A DNA stretch of 59,727 bases, taken from assembly GCA_017420535.1 (NCBI GenBank), contig JAFOIV010000061.1, positions 1-59,727 on the forward strand, read 5' to 3'. The notes under the pieces are model-generated. The model did no database searches, was not told the origin of the DNA, and worked only from the letters and a program-made list of their open reading frames with translations. Made by a program: the position numbers and the translations under genes. Shown piece after piece: positions 25,884 to 35,842 of the stretch; position 1 is the first letter of the stretch, and every line of letters starts with the position of its first letter. The DNA is from Eubacterium sp. GTDB lineage: Bacteria; Bacillota; Clostridia; Lachnospirales; Lachnospiraceae.

Positions 25884-27942
25884 CTATATCTTTAACTTCG
25901 CTTCCTACTGCCTGATAAGCCTTGTCATAAAAAATCTCCTGGCAATTGATCAGCGGTGCTTCGTGAGATACATATGGATAACTTCCATCCGGCTTTTGAA
26001 CCCTGGCCTTAAAATTATCCTGAAGCATAGTATTAAAAATGTCTCTGATCCTTATTTTTATATCCTCATCCTTAACAGGCATAGCAACCTCAACTCTTCT
26101 AACCGTATTTCTGGTCATGAAGTCAGCAGAAGAAATATACATTTCCTCTCTTTCTCCTTTTCCAAAAATATAAATACGAGAGTGTTCCAAAAATCTTCCT
26201 ACGATACTGATTATCCTGATATTATCAGTCTTTCCCGGAATGCCAGAACGAAGGCAATTAATGCCACGGATGACCATATCGACCTTCACCCCGGCCTTTG
26301 AGGCTTCGATCAACCTGTCTATGATTTTCTTATCAGTAAGTGAATTTATCTTTATACCAAGATAAGCTTCTCCACCGTTTTTTGCAACCTCTATTTCTCT
26401 ATTTATTTTATCAATTATCTTATTTTGAAGATTCTTAGGAGCAACCATCAGCTGATCCACAGACTCCATAACTTCCCCAAGACTAAGCTTTTTAAATATA
26501 AGCGCCGCCTCTTTACCAATACGCTCATCTGCAGTCATGATACAGATATCGGTATAGAGTCTGGCAGTCTTTTCATTATAGTTACCTGTGCCGATCTGAG
26601 TTATATACTTGATGCCCTCATCAGTTTTTTTAGTAATAAGGCAAAGCTTAGAATGAACCTTAAGTCCATCCAGCCCATATATCACATGACATCCTGCCTG
26701 TTCCAGCTGTCTTGACCATTCAATATTATTCTCTTCATCAAATCTTGCCTTAAGTTCAACTAAAACATCCACCTGCTTGCCATTTTCAGCAGCTTCCACA
26801 AGATATTCAACCACCTTACTATGCTTAGCTAATCTGTAAAGGGTCATCTTTATGGAAATGACTTCTGGATCATTTGCAGCCTCATGAAGCATATTGAGAA
26901 ATGGCCTGATACTTTCGTAAGGATAAAATAACATCTTATCCTTTTCCATTATCTGAGGAATAAGCGGCTTTGTCTCATCAAAGGAAGGTGATTTCTGTGG
27001 TACACGTTTTGTAAAATACAGTTCTTCCTTCTTTCGAAGAATATCCTGAATATCAAATACAAAAGAAAGGTCCAGCGGTGAATTCAACTTAAATAACATA
27101 TCCTTATCAATATTGAGATATTTCTTCATACGATTAAGGACTTTCTTATCAAGATCCCTGGTATATTCCATCCTTACCGGAGTAAGCTTCTTTCTCATCT
27201 TGATAACTTCTGCCATATGATCTCTATAATTTAATTCTTCATCATATACTTTATCCGCATCAATATCAGCATTTCTAGTAACTCTTATAAGAGACTTACT
27301 GGTAATATTATATCCCTGAAAGACACTTGGCAGAAAATGTAGTATCAATTCTTCAGCCAGCATATAATAGCCCTTATTTCCAGGAATCTGAATAAGCCTT
27401 CTGAACATGCCGTTATTACATGGAACAATTCCAAGTCTTTGCTTATTGGCCTTTGTTTCAAGCACTGCAACAGCACATATTTCATTATTCTTTATAAATG
27501 GAAATGGCTGTTTCTTACTCACCGTAATAGGTGAAAGAAGCGGCAGTATCTCTGCTTCAAAATACTGCTTTAAAAACTCTCCTTCCTTTTGATTCAGCCT
27601 TGCAAAATCTATAAGATGAATCCCCTGATCCTGAAGCTTATTCATTAGATTTGCATAAGATGCATCCTTACGTATATTAAGGCCTTTTACCTTTTCCCTG
27701 ATAGCCTCTAATTGTTCACTGGCCTTCATATTGGTCTTGTTATCTTTTTCATCATCAAGGAGCATCTCATCATGAAGAGAACCAACTCTTACCATAAAGA
27801 ATTCATCAAGATTGGTCTGATATATAGATACGAAACTAAGTCTTTCACATAAAGGAGTTCTCTCATCCTCTGACTCTTCTAAAACTCTCTCATTAAATCT
27901 GAGCCATGAGAGTTCCCTGTTTTCATATAACTGTTCACCCAT
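25864..27942 (-). CDS. ppk1: Polyphosphate kinase 1
   Basis: About 692 aa. It reversibly adds the gamma-phosphate of ATP to polyphosphate. The N-terminal domain starts NRELSWLRFNERVLEE. The two catalytic PLD-like domains carry the autophosphorylated His in VHSKLCLI and the second His in EHSRIYIFG; ARFDEENNIEW and GTGNYNEKTARLYTD are family blocks. The start is ATG 27942 with GGAGG upstream, nine codons inside the longest frame. Its 3' end overlaps the histidine kinase-GerMN gene by 20 bases, so they are co-translated; a link between phosphate storage and that sensor is likely. Confidence 0.96.
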   Translation of the reverse strand: MGEQLYENRELSWLRFNERVLEESEDERTPLCERLSFVSIYQTNLDEFFMVRVGSLHDEMLLDDEKDNKTNMKASEQLEAIREKVKGLNIRKDASYANLMNKLQDQGIHLIDFARLNQKEGEFLKQYFEAEILPLLSPITVSKKQPFPFIKNNEICAVAVLETKANKQRLGIVPCNNGMFRRLIQIPGNKGYYMLAEELILHFLPSVFQGYNITSKSLIRVTRNADIDADKVYDEELNYRDHMAEVIKMRKKLTPVRMEYTRDLDKKVLNRMKKYLNIDKDMLFKLNSPLDLSFVFDIQDILRKKEELYFTKRVPQKSPSFDETKPLIPQIMEKDKMLFYPYESIRPFLNMLHEAANDPEVISIKMTLYRLAKHSKVVEYLVEAAENGKQVDVLVELKARFDEENNIEWSRQLEQAGCHVIYGLDGLKVHSKLCLITKKTDEGIKYITQIGTGNYNEKTARLYTDICIMTADERIGKEAALIFKKLSLGEVMESVDQLMVAPKNLQNKIIDKINREIEVAKNGGEAYLGIKINSLTDKKIIDRLIEASKAGVKVDMVIRGINCLRSGIPGKTDNIRIISIVGRFLEHSRIYIFGKGEREEMYISSADFMTRNTVRRVEVAMPVKDEDIKIRIRDIFNTMLQDNFKARVQKPDGSYPYVSHEAPLINCQEIFYDKAYQAVGSEVKDIDEKEQR

Positions 27943-28082
27943 AAAAACCTCCAAATATAAAAACCCCATTAAACTCCATCAATACCCTTATATTATAGTA
28001 AAAAGGCAGCTTTCATTCAATGAAGTATTACACTATTTTTTAAAAACCAGAAAAAATTAAGACATTTTTAATATAATTTATT

Positions 28083-28111
28083 TTGACATAAAACCCGGTA
28101 TAAATTATCAT
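28083..28111 (+). promoter_or_regulatory. Promoter of the PAP2-GT2 pair
   Basis: TTGACA (28083-28088), 17 bases, TATCAT (28106-28111). It is divergent from ppk1 and 38 bases before the PAP2 start codon. Confidence 0.75.
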
Positions 28112-28148
28112 AGTAAATGCATATTTTTAAGAAACCAAAAGAGGAATT

Positions 28149-28805
28149 ATGAAAACATTTTTTAAGAAATATTCATTTGCATTATGGGCACTTTATATCC
28201 CGGTATACTTCATTTCATTCATCTATCTTGAAAAAAGAAATGACGTAAACTTTAATTATATCCACTGTGCATTAGATGATAAAATACCATTTATGGAAGC
28301 TTTTATAGTTCCTTATCTTTTATGGTTTGTTTATATTTTTGTATCAGTGGCATACTTTGTATTATTTGAGCGAAAAGAATTCAACCGTCTTGCATGGTAT
28401 CTTGCATGCGGAATGACAATGTTTCTTATAATTTCTTATATCTACCCAAATGCCTTAGATTTAAGACCCGCAGTATATCCAAGGGATAACATATTTACTG
28501 ATATGGTAAAGAAATTGCAATCTACAGATACTCCAACAAATGTATTACCAAGCATTCACGTATATAATACTCTTTGCGTTACCACAGCTCTTTTATTTAA
28601 TGAAAGATTTTCAAAGAGCGCCTTAAGACGCGGGCTTATAATAGTTCTTTCAGTACTAATAATCTTATCAACAATGCTTTTAAAACAGCATTCAGTTATA
28701 GACGTTTTTTCAGCTTTTTTAATGGCAGCTGTATTCTTTGTACTTATTTATGTTCTTCCACAATATAAAGAAAAGGACAAAAACACAAAGAATATCACAG
28801 CTTAA
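28149..28805 (+). CDS. PAP2-family membrane phosphatase/phosphotransferase
   Basis: A 218-aa protein with about six hydrophobic helices. The PAP2 acid-phosphatase core appears as NVLPSIHVYNTL (motif 2 with His) and LLKQHSVIDVFSAFL (motif 3 with His and Asp). It belongs to the inositol-phosphotransferase-like (Aur1/Ipt1) shape of the superfamily and probably acts on a lipid-linked phosphate at the outer membrane face. GAGGAATT precedes the ATG. It is followed 25 bases later by a family 2 glycosyltransferase, suggesting a shared glycolipid or isoprenoid-phosphate step. Confidence 0.82.
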   Translation: MKTFFKKYSFALWALYIPVYFISFIYLEKRNDVNFNYIHCALDDKIPFMEAFIVPYLLWFVYIFVSVAYFVLFERKEFNRLAWYLACGMTMFLIISYIYPNALDLRPAVYPRDNIFTDMVKKLQSTDTPTNVLPSIHVYNTLCVTTALLFNERFSKSALRRGLIIVLSVLIILSTMLLKQHSVIDVFSAFLMAAVFFVLIYVLPQYKEKDKNTKNITA

Positions 28806-28830
28806 GGAAATGGAATAGAGGTTTTTATTC

Positions 28831-29859
28831 ATGAAAAAAAAAGAGAAGATACTTACTATCGCAATCCCATGTTATAATTCTGAAGACTATATGGATAGAG
28901 CCATTACGTCATGCCTTATAAATGAAGATTGTCTCGAGATAATAATAGTTGATGATGGTTCAACAGATGGAACAGCTGCAAAAGCTGATAAATATGCTGC
29001 CGACCATCCAAATGTTATTAAAGTCATCCACAAAGAAAATGGCGGCCACGGAGATGCTGTAATGACCGGTCTTAAAAATGCTACCGGAAGGTATTTTAAA
29101 GTTTTAGACAGTGACGACTGGCTTGGTAAAAAAGCCTTAAAAGTTATCCTTACTTTTCTTGATGAAAATGAAAAACTGGATACAGAATTTGATATGCTTA
29201 TCTCCGATTATGTATATGAAAAACTTGGCAAGAAGAAAAAGCGCCGCATCACATACCGCGGTATCATGCCAAGTCGTACTTCCTTTACCTGGGATGAAAT
29301 TGGCAAATTCAAGCCCTGGAAGAATATCCTTATGCACTCTGTAATTTATCGTACTGATCTTCTTCGTCATACAGGCCTCACTCTTCCAAAGCACACCTTC
29401 TATGTGGATAACATTTATGTATATCATCCTCTTCCATATATGAAGAAACTTTACTATATTGATGTGGATCTTTATCATTATTTCATAGGAAGAGATGATC
29501 AGTCAGTAAATGAAACGAATATGATAAACAGGATCGATCAGCAGCTTTTAGTAACTAAGCTCCTTATTAAGGATCATCCACTTCGTACTATAGAAAACAG
29601 AAAATTACGACGTTATTTAAGCCAGTATCTTGCAGTAATGATGGCCGTATCAACTTCCTTCCTTCTTAAGGACGGATCTCCTGAAGCCCTGGCCAAAAGA
29701 GATGAATTATGGCAGTTTTTAAAAGATCAAAAACAAGGCCAGTATAAATATGTTAACCGACATATTCTGGGACTTGCAATGCAGATGAGATCAAAACTCG
29801 GAACCTTCATAATAAAGATCGGATATAAAATATCTCAAAAATTAATTGGTTTTAATTAA
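28831..29859 (+). CDS. Family 2 glycosyltransferase
   Basis: A 342-aa GT-A enzyme. It shows LTIAIPCYNSEDYMDRAI at the start, IIVDDGSTDGT (nucleotide-binding Asp), GGHGDAVMTGLKNATGRYFKVLDSDDW (DxD-type metal site) near residues 70-98, then a variable acceptor domain. No membrane helix is obvious, so it is probably cytoplasmic or peripheral. It follows the PAP2 gene in one operon and ends at a bidirectional terminator. Sugar and acceptor cannot be told from sequence. Confidence 0.9.
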   Translation: MKKKEKILTIAIPCYNSEDYMDRAITSCLINEDCLEIIIVDDGSTDGTAAKADKYAADHPNVIKVIHKENGGHGDAVMTGLKNATGRYFKVLDSDDWLGKKALKVILTFLDENEKLDTEFDMLISDYVYEKLGKKKKRRITYRGIMPSRTSFTWDEIGKFKPWKNILMHSVIYRTDLLRHTGLTLPKHTFYVDNIYVYHPLPYMKKLYYIDVDLYHYFIGRDDQSVNETNMINRIDQQLLVTKLLIKDHPLRTIENRKLRRYLSQYLAVMMAVSTSFLLKDGSPEALAKRDELWQFLKDQKQGQYKYVNRHILGLAMQMRSKLGTFIIKIGYKISQKLIGFN

Positions 29860-29880
29860 ACTTATAACTAAAACAAAAAA

Positions 29881-29920
29881 AGAATGTCAACAGGTTAAAC
29901 GCATAACCTACTGACATTCT
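29881..29920. terminator. Bidirectional terminator
   Basis: AGAATGTCA ... TGACATTCT with an inner AGGTT/AACCT, flanked by an A run on the left and TTTTTTG on the right. It serves the convergent GT2 and YhgE-like genes. Confidence 0.85.
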
Positions 29921-29936
29921 TTTTTGTTTAAAGTGA

Positions 29937-32213
29937 TTATTTCTCACTTACCCCATCTGTCTTAATAATGAATTTAACATTTCCAGTCTTACCATCCAAA
30001 AGACCAGTGAAACTCTGATATTCTTCTGATAAATCTCTTAATGTATTAAGTTTACCAAGAACCTCATCCATATCAGCCTCACCGTTATTTATTGCCTCAA
30101 CGATCTTAGATGTTGCATCTTCTAATTTATTTGCACCATCATTTAACTTGGCATTGTTATCTGTAAGTTCTTTAGAACCTGAGTAAAGAGTTGATGCTCC
30201 ATCATTAAGTTCTACTGAGCCGTCGTAAAGTGAAGCAGCGCCCACCTTTACTTTATTTGAGCCATCAGCAGCCTGTGACATTGCTCCCTTAAGTGTATCA
30301 AGCTTTCCCCCGAAAGCTGTTACCTTTTCGTCAACGCCGCTAAGAGTTACATTTGCTCCAGCCTGTGCATAAGCTTCGCACATTGACTTAATTGTACTTC
30401 CTGTACCAGCAAGTACTGTTGTAAGATTTGTCTTAACATTACCCATTACATTCTTAAATTCACCAGAAAGATTTGCATATTCGTTTGCATAACCTGTGCC
30501 GTATCCCGTTGCGAATCCAGTTCCATAACCTGTTCCATATCCGGCTTTATAAAGTGAGATCTCAAGTTCTGCCATCTGAGTTTCAACTTCACTCTTAACT
30601 GCTGCTGTAACCTGATCCTTTGTTTCTGGAGCTGCCTGTAATAACTGTTCTACAGTAATGTCCTTTGCTTCTGCGATCTTCTGTAACTGTAAAGTTACAT
30701 TTGCTTCTATAAGCTGTGTCTCAAGAGATGCTATAGTTGCCTTCTGCTCATCTGTTGCCATAGCGTTAACTGATGCGAGAACTGTATCAGAATCAAGAGA
30801 TGAAATTGCTGCATAAGCTGTTTCTTTTAATGTATGTTCTTTTCCATCTGATCCAAGGTATGAACCTCCATTACCAAGAGCGGCTCCCTTAGCTGCCCCT
30901 GTCTCACCTATTACTTTTGCTGCTCCATAATTTGGATCTGCTGCTGCAGCCTCAGTAACCTTCTTTAATTCAGGTGCTGAATCATTGATACTTCCATAGA
31001 CAGCATTTGTAACACTCTTTGTCATAGATTCTGTAAGATCTGCTTCTGACATTGCACCGAGTTTTTCAGCTTCCTTCATGATAGCTTCCTTACTCTTTTT
31101 CTTTTCTTCCTCAGACATATTTCCAGCCATTCCCTTAACACTTGGAATGCTGATATTCTGAACCTGATCATTGATCTGATTTATTCCGTCTGAAAGGGCA
31201 CCTGCACCGTCCTTTAACTGGCCTGCACCATTCTTTACTGCTGTAGTTCCATCATATATTTGAGCTACGCCATCATTTACCTTTGATGCGCCATCAGTAT
31301 AGTCCTTGATTCCTTTTACAAGATCTCCCATACCTTTGTTATATTCACCTGAAAGTGAATTGATCTTATCTTCAAGATCAGCAGCATCAAAATCTTTATC
31401 TGTAAGTGCTGTTGTTGTTGCAACAGTTACAGCCATTGCCATATTAAATGATGTTGTATCTGCTGTGACTTCTAAATAATCAGGAATGTTGAATCCCTCA
31501 GAATCAATTCCAAGGCTGTCCTTTAAACCTGGCATTCCCATACCAACGATGATATAACGTCCGCCATCTGAAACAAGCTTACCATTTGTTACATTTACAT
31601 TAGTGAACTTGTCAGCATCCAGCATAAATCCTGTTGCCATAAGGAATGGAACATAGCAATCCTTTTCCTTTGCTTTATTGATATAATCAAATCTGATCTT
31701 TACTGTACCTTTCTTTCCAGCAAGTTCTTCTGGCTTTATCTCTTTGTCATTGAGATAATATGTAACCTTAACTGCTACAGGGATTTCCTTATCAGTTGTT
31801 CCCTGATAATAAATATCATTTCCATTGGCATGCCATCTAACATTTTTGCCATTCTGTTCAAATGTTTCATCACCCTTTACATTATTTATATTCTTTAATT
31901 CTGAAACATCTGCAATAAATTCTGATTTATCACTGTTCTTTAACCAGTCACTGACAATAGTCTTATTTACATTACCATTTGCATCAGCAAGTACATATAC
32001 TGTCTCATCCTTATCAGCATTCTGTGGCGCATTTAAGCTAAGTGAATCTGATATTACATCTGTAAGACTTGATGCATCAGTATCTGAAGCTAAAGTCTCA
32101 ACCTGAGGAACTTCTCTATTTGCATTATTTGCTGTTGAACAACCAACTGTTGTAATAACTAATGAACAACAAAGACCAGCTGCAATTAATCTCTTACTGC
32201 TTACTTTTCTCAT
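29937..32213 (-). CDS. YhgE/Pip-like repeat lipoprotein partnered with an MMPL transporter
   Basis: A 758-aa exported protein. The signal peptide ends in TTVGC, a lipobox, so it is a lipoprotein. Residues about 45-285 form a soluble domain. Two blocks of heptad repeats of the form LxDGAxxLxDG (about 300-350 and 640-715), as in YhgE/Pip family proteins, flank an Ala-rich helical middle that contains several GYGTGYGTG turns near 580. No C-terminal helix is seen. AAAGGAT precedes the ATG. It follows the MMPL transporter gene by 24 bases, and such pairs are usual in clostridia; a periplasmic adaptor-like role is inferred. Confidence 0.72.
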   Translation of the reverse strand: MRKVSSKRLIAAGLCCSLVITTVGCSTANNANREVPQVETLASDTDASSLTDVISDSLSLNAPQNADKDETVYVLADANGNVNKTIVSDWLKNSDKSEFIADVSELKNINNVKGDETFEQNGKNVRWHANGNDIYYQGTTDKEIPVAVKVTYYLNDKEIKPEELAGKKGTVKIRFDYINKAKEKDCYVPFLMATGFMLDADKFTNVNVTNGKLVSDGGRYIIVGMGMPGLKDSLGIDSEGFNIPDYLEVTADTTSFNMAMAVTVATTTALTDKDFDAADLEDKINSLSGEYNKGMGDLVKGIKDYTDGASKVNDGVAQIYDGTTAVKNGAGQLKDGAGALSDGINQINDQVQNISIPSVKGMAGNMSEEEKKKSKEAIMKEAEKLGAMSEADLTESMTKSVTNAVYGSINDSAPELKKVTEAAAADPNYGAAKVIGETGAAKGAALGNGGSYLGSDGKEHTLKETAYAAISSLDSDTVLASVNAMATDEQKATIASLETQLIEANVTLQLQKIAEAKDITVEQLLQAAPETKDQVTAAVKSEVETQMAELEISLYKAGYGTGYGTGFATGYGTGYANEYANLSGEFKNVMGNVKTNLTTVLAGTGSTIKSMCEAYAQAGANVTLSGVDEKVTAFGGKLDTLKGAMSQAADGSNKVKVGAASLYDGSVELNDGASTLYSGSKELTDNNAKLNDGANKLEDATSKIVEAINNGEADMDEVLGKLNTLRDLSEEYQSFTGLLDGKTGNVKFIIKTDGVSEK

Positions 32214-32237
32214 ATTATCAATCCTTTCTAATACAAT

Positions 32238-34346
32238 TTATACTGAAGCCATCACATCAGTATCAGATTTTTTATCATTCTTAAGGCCTCTTAAACCTTT
32301 TGTTGTATGAATTATAAGACCATCAAGTACTCTTAATGCTGCAGGAAGGAGAGTGATTACTACTATCATACTAATGAGGGCACCACGGGCCATTAATTTA
32401 CAAAGAGCACTTATCATATCTATCTCTGAATAAACACCAACACCAAATGTTGCTCCGAAGAAAGTAAGGGCACTAACTATAATAGATGTCATTGAATTTG
32501 TAAGTGCACTTGATATTGCTTCTTTCTTCTCTAATCCGCTTAATCTGGCATCCTTATATTTGTTAGTCATAAGGATCGCATAGTCAACTGTTGATCCAAG
32601 CTGTATAGTACCGATTACTATTGAAGCAACGAACGGAAGAACAGTTCCTGCATAATATGGGATACCCATATTGATAAATATTGCGAACTCAATAACACAT
32701 ATAAGAATGATAGGAAGTGTTGCTGAGCCAAATACAAAGAAAATGATAAGGAATACAAGTCCGATTGAAACTGTATTTACCTTGCTGAAGTCAGTATTTG
32801 TTATATTAATAAGATCCTTGGTACAAGGTGCTTCACCAACCAGCATTGCCTTTGAATCATATGACTTAATGATCTTATTGATAGATGAGCACTGTGCATT
32901 AACTTCATCAGATGCAACTGCATATTCTGACATAACCAGCATCATTCTATATTCGCCATTATCAAAGACTTCCATAATGCTGTCAGGGATCATTTCTCTT
33001 GGGAATGTTGGTCCCATAAGAGATTCAAGTCCAAGTACTGCTTTGACTCCATTGACTTCTTTTATCTCAGCTATCAGATTATTGATATCTTTCTCACTCA
33101 TATTGGAATCAAAAAGCACCATATGAGTTGAATTCATATTGAATTCTTCTTTTAATTTTTCATTTGCAGCGATACTCTTTAAATCCTTTGGAAGAGAAGT
33201 ATCAAGGTTATAATAAACTTTTGTATTCTTATATCCATGTAATGCAGGAATGATAAAAATTGCAAATAAAAGTATAGAAACCCATGAATACTTAACTATT
33301 ACCTTTGGAAGTTTTTTAAAATCAGGAATAAGTGATCTATGGCTGGTCTTTGATATTGCCTTATCAAAAGTAAGGATCAATGAAGGAAGTATTGTTACAC
33401 ATGTGATAACACCAAGTATTACACCCTTTGCCATAACAACACCAAGATCAAGTCCTAATGTAAAGCTCATAAACATAAGTGCTACGAAACCGGCAACAGT
33501 TGTTATTGAACTTCCTATTACTGATGAAAGAGTACTATTGATGGCATCTGCCATTGCCCTTTCATTATCATCTCTATATTTTACTTTTTCCTGACAATAG
33601 CTGTGCCATAAGAAGATTGAATAATCCATTGTAACAGCCAGCTGAAGTACTGCCGCTAAAGCTTTTGTTATATATGAGATCTCTCCTGATATAAAATTTG
33701 TACCCAGGTTATATACAACCGCCATTCCTATACTTAAAAGGAAGAATACCGGTATAAGGAAAGAATCCATTGTAAGTGAAAGAACTATAAATGTTATAAG
33801 TACTGCTATTCCTACATAAACAGGAACTTCTTTATCGCAAAGATTCTTGGTATCTACAACCACTGCTGACATTCCACTAAGAAAGACCTGTTCCCCTGAT
33901 ATCTTTCTTATTTCTTCAACCGCATTCATTGTCTCATCTGATGACATTGTGGAATCATAGATCACCATCATTAACTTACAGTCACCATTTTCAATTTTAG
34001 ACTCGATCTTTGAAGGAAGAAGCTCTTCAGGTATTGATATATCAGCTAAAGCTCCGTACCAAACCACCTTCTTTACATGATCAACATTTTCTAACTTAGC
34101 CTGTAACTTTTCTACATCCTTATCAGGCATCCCTTCAACAACTACAACCGAGAACGCTCCAGTTCCAAAATCCTTAACAAGGATATCCTGGCCTTTCATT
34201 GTCTCAATATCTTTAGGAAGATATGTAAGGACATCGTAATTAGTTCTCGTTTTGAGATATCCGATCGCACAAGGTACTAAAAGTATAATGCCAACTATTA
34301 AAATGAGCATTCTGAAACGTACGACAGTTTTCCCAAAATTCTTCAT
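32238..34346 (-). CDS. MMPL/RND-superfamily transporter
   Basis: About 702 aa, 12 predicted helices in two repeats: helix 1, an extracytoplasmic loop (about 35-170), five helices, then the same plan again from about residue 350. The second half shows GTIQLGSTVDYAILMTNKYK and the first half AVLQLAVTMDYSIFLWHSY, the proton-relay Asp-Tyr motif of MMPL proteins. It probably exports a lipid or amphipathic compound. The start is ATG 34346 with TTGGAGG upstream. Its partner lipoprotein follows in the same operon. Confidence 0.9.
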   Translation of the reverse strand: MKNFGKTVVRFRMLILIVGIILLVPCAIGYLKTRTNYDVLTYLPKDIETMKGQDILVKDFGTGAFSVVVVEGMPDKDVEKLQAKLENVDHVKKVVWYGALADISIPEELLPSKIESKIENGDCKLMMVIYDSTMSSDETMNAVEEIRKISGEQVFLSGMSAVVVDTKNLCDKEVPVYVGIAVLITFIVLSLTMDSFLIPVFFLLSIGMAVVYNLGTNFISGEISYITKALAAVLQLAVTMDYSIFLWHSYCQEKVKYRDDNERAMADAINSTLSSVIGSSITTVAGFVALMFMSFTLGLDLGVVMAKGVILGVITCVTILPSLILTFDKAISKTSHRSLIPDFKKLPKVIVKYSWVSILLFAIFIIPALHGYKNTKVYYNLDTSLPKDLKSIAANEKLKEEFNMNSTHMVLFDSNMSEKDINNLIAEIKEVNGVKAVLGLESLMGPTFPREMIPDSIMEVFDNGEYRMMLVMSEYAVASDEVNAQCSSINKIIKSYDSKAMLVGEAPCTKDLINITNTDFSKVNTVSIGLVFLIIFFVFGSATLPIILICVIEFAIFINMGIPYYAGTVLPFVASIVIGTIQLGSTVDYAILMTNKYKDARLSGLEKKEAISSALTNSMTSIIVSALTFFGATFGVGVYSEIDMISALCKLMARGALISMIVVITLLPAALRVLDGLIIHTTKGLRGLKNDKKSDTDVMASV

Positions 34347-34482
34347 GCTATTACCTCCAATCTTTATTTTCATTAGGTATAATAAATCTTTATTATTTTT
34401 TTGTAATTAGACAAAATTGGAGTTTTGTAAAGAAAAGGAACACAGAGTTTTTTTTGTAACCTAGAATTTAGTGTTTCTAACA

Positions 34483-34513
34483 TAAAAAAATCCCGTTTCA
34501 TATGAAACGGGAT
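34483..34513 (-). terminator. Terminator of the M23 peptidase gene
   Basis: ATCCCGTTTC-ATAT-GAAACGGGAT, a perfect ten-base stem, followed on the minus strand by TTTTTTT. Confidence 0.85.
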
Positions 34514-34528
34514 CCAAAATTTTTTTAT

Positions 34529-35767
34529 TTAAATGTAATTTCTTGGGTTAACTGGCTCTTCATTTACCCATACTTCAAAATGAAGATGAGCACCTGAGGC
34601 AACCCCTGTCTCACCAACATATCCTATAGTCTGTCCTGCAGACACATTGTCACCAGTAGAAGCTGCGAAACCAGACATATGCTGATATAACGTACAAAGA
34701 CCATTACCATGACTTATGATAATGTAATTTCCTCTGATGTAACTATATCCTGTAGAGGCTACATAACCATCACCTGCTGCCACGATAGAAACACCGTAAT
34801 CAGCCCCGATATCTATTCCTCTATGCCAAGTTGAAGCTCCTGAGATTCCTGTATCTCTAGGGCCATATGGTGATGAGATATAATAGCTTGATGGACAAGG
34901 CCAGCAGCAGATTGTACCATCACCACTGATAACTGGTACATAAGTATCTCCATCATCAGAAGATGAACTTGCAGCGGCTGCAGCGGCTGCTTCCTGTCTC
35001 TTCTTTTCTACTTCCGCCTCTAATGCTGCAATCTCACTTGCCTTTGTTTCAATATCTTCATCAAGTTCTGTAATAAGTGAGTTAGTTTCTGAAATCTGAA
35101 GGTTATATTCTCCAAGTTTTTCTTTCTTTTCATCCTGGAAAACCTGAAGTGCACCCTGCTGAGCTTCATTTTCAGCTTTTACATCATTGATCTCTTTTAA
35201 TTTCTGCTTCATCTTTTCTTCGCCATCAGCAATATCCTTTTTAATTGCTATAAGCTTATTGAGCTGCTCCTGATCAAAAGTTGAAACCTGCTCAACATAT
35301 TCTGACTGATTAAGAATACTGTCAAAATCTTCAATAGAGATAAGAGCTGATATATAATCAATATCACCATTTTCATATGCATATTGCATACGTTTTTTCA
35401 TTGATGCATACTGATTTTTTTCCATAATATGAGCATTCTGAAGTTTCATCTCAGTAATGGTAAGCTGAGCCTGTAATTTATTTCTCTGCTCTTTTAATTC
35501 AGCAATCTTTGCATTATATTCGCCGATCTCAACATCTAACTGCTCTATAGCAGCATTTGTATCTGCTGCTTCCTGGTTAAGAGTAGCTAATTTATCCTCA
35601 GCCTCTTTCTTCTTTGCTTCTGCCTCTTCTTTTTCTTTCTTTGCATCATCCAGGTCATCTGCCTTAACGATAGAAAGACTATTTATATTATTAATTCCAA
35701 CTGGAAAGACAAATGTTGCGGCAAGCATGCATGTCATAGCCGCTTTTATTATTCTCTTTTTTGTCAT
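34529..35767 (-). CDS. EnvC-like murein hydrolase/activator, coiled coil plus LytM (M23)
   Basis: About 412 aa. A signal peptide is followed by a long coiled coil (about 40-255), an Ala/Ser-rich linker, and a C-terminal LytM domain with HRGIDIGADYG, GLCTLYQHMSG and GAHLHFEVW, containing the Zn ligands H-x3-D and HxH. It therefore looks catalytically complete, either cutting cell-wall peptides or activating another hydrolase. Two Cys (CCWPC) precede the domain. The start is ATG 35767 with TTGGAGG upstream. It lies just downstream of a two-component pair on the same strand. Confidence 0.9.
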   Translation of the reverse strand: MTKKRIIKAAMTCMLAATFVFPVGINNINSLSIVKADDLDDAKKEKEEAEAKKKEAEDKLATLNQEAADTNAAIEQLDVEIGEYNAKIAELKEQRNKLQAQLTITEMKLQNAHIMEKNQYASMKKRMQYAYENGDIDYISALISIEDFDSILNQSEYVEQVSTFDQEQLNKLIAIKKDIADGEEKMKQKLKEINDVKAENEAQQGALQVFQDEKKEKLGEYNLQISETNSLITELDEDIETKASEIAALEAEVEKKRQEAAAAAAASSSSDDGDTYVPVISGDGTICCWPCPSSYYISSPYGPRDTGISGASTWHRGIDIGADYGVSIVAAGDGYVASTGYSYIRGNYIIISHGNGLCTLYQHMSGFAASTGDNVSAGQTIGYVGETGVASGAHLHFEVWVNEEPVNPRNYI

Positions 35768-35842
35768 TTTATCCTCCAAAAGTAAACGTAACATTTTTGT
35801 AACAAATATAAATTATATACCATCTATTGAATTATGTAAACA

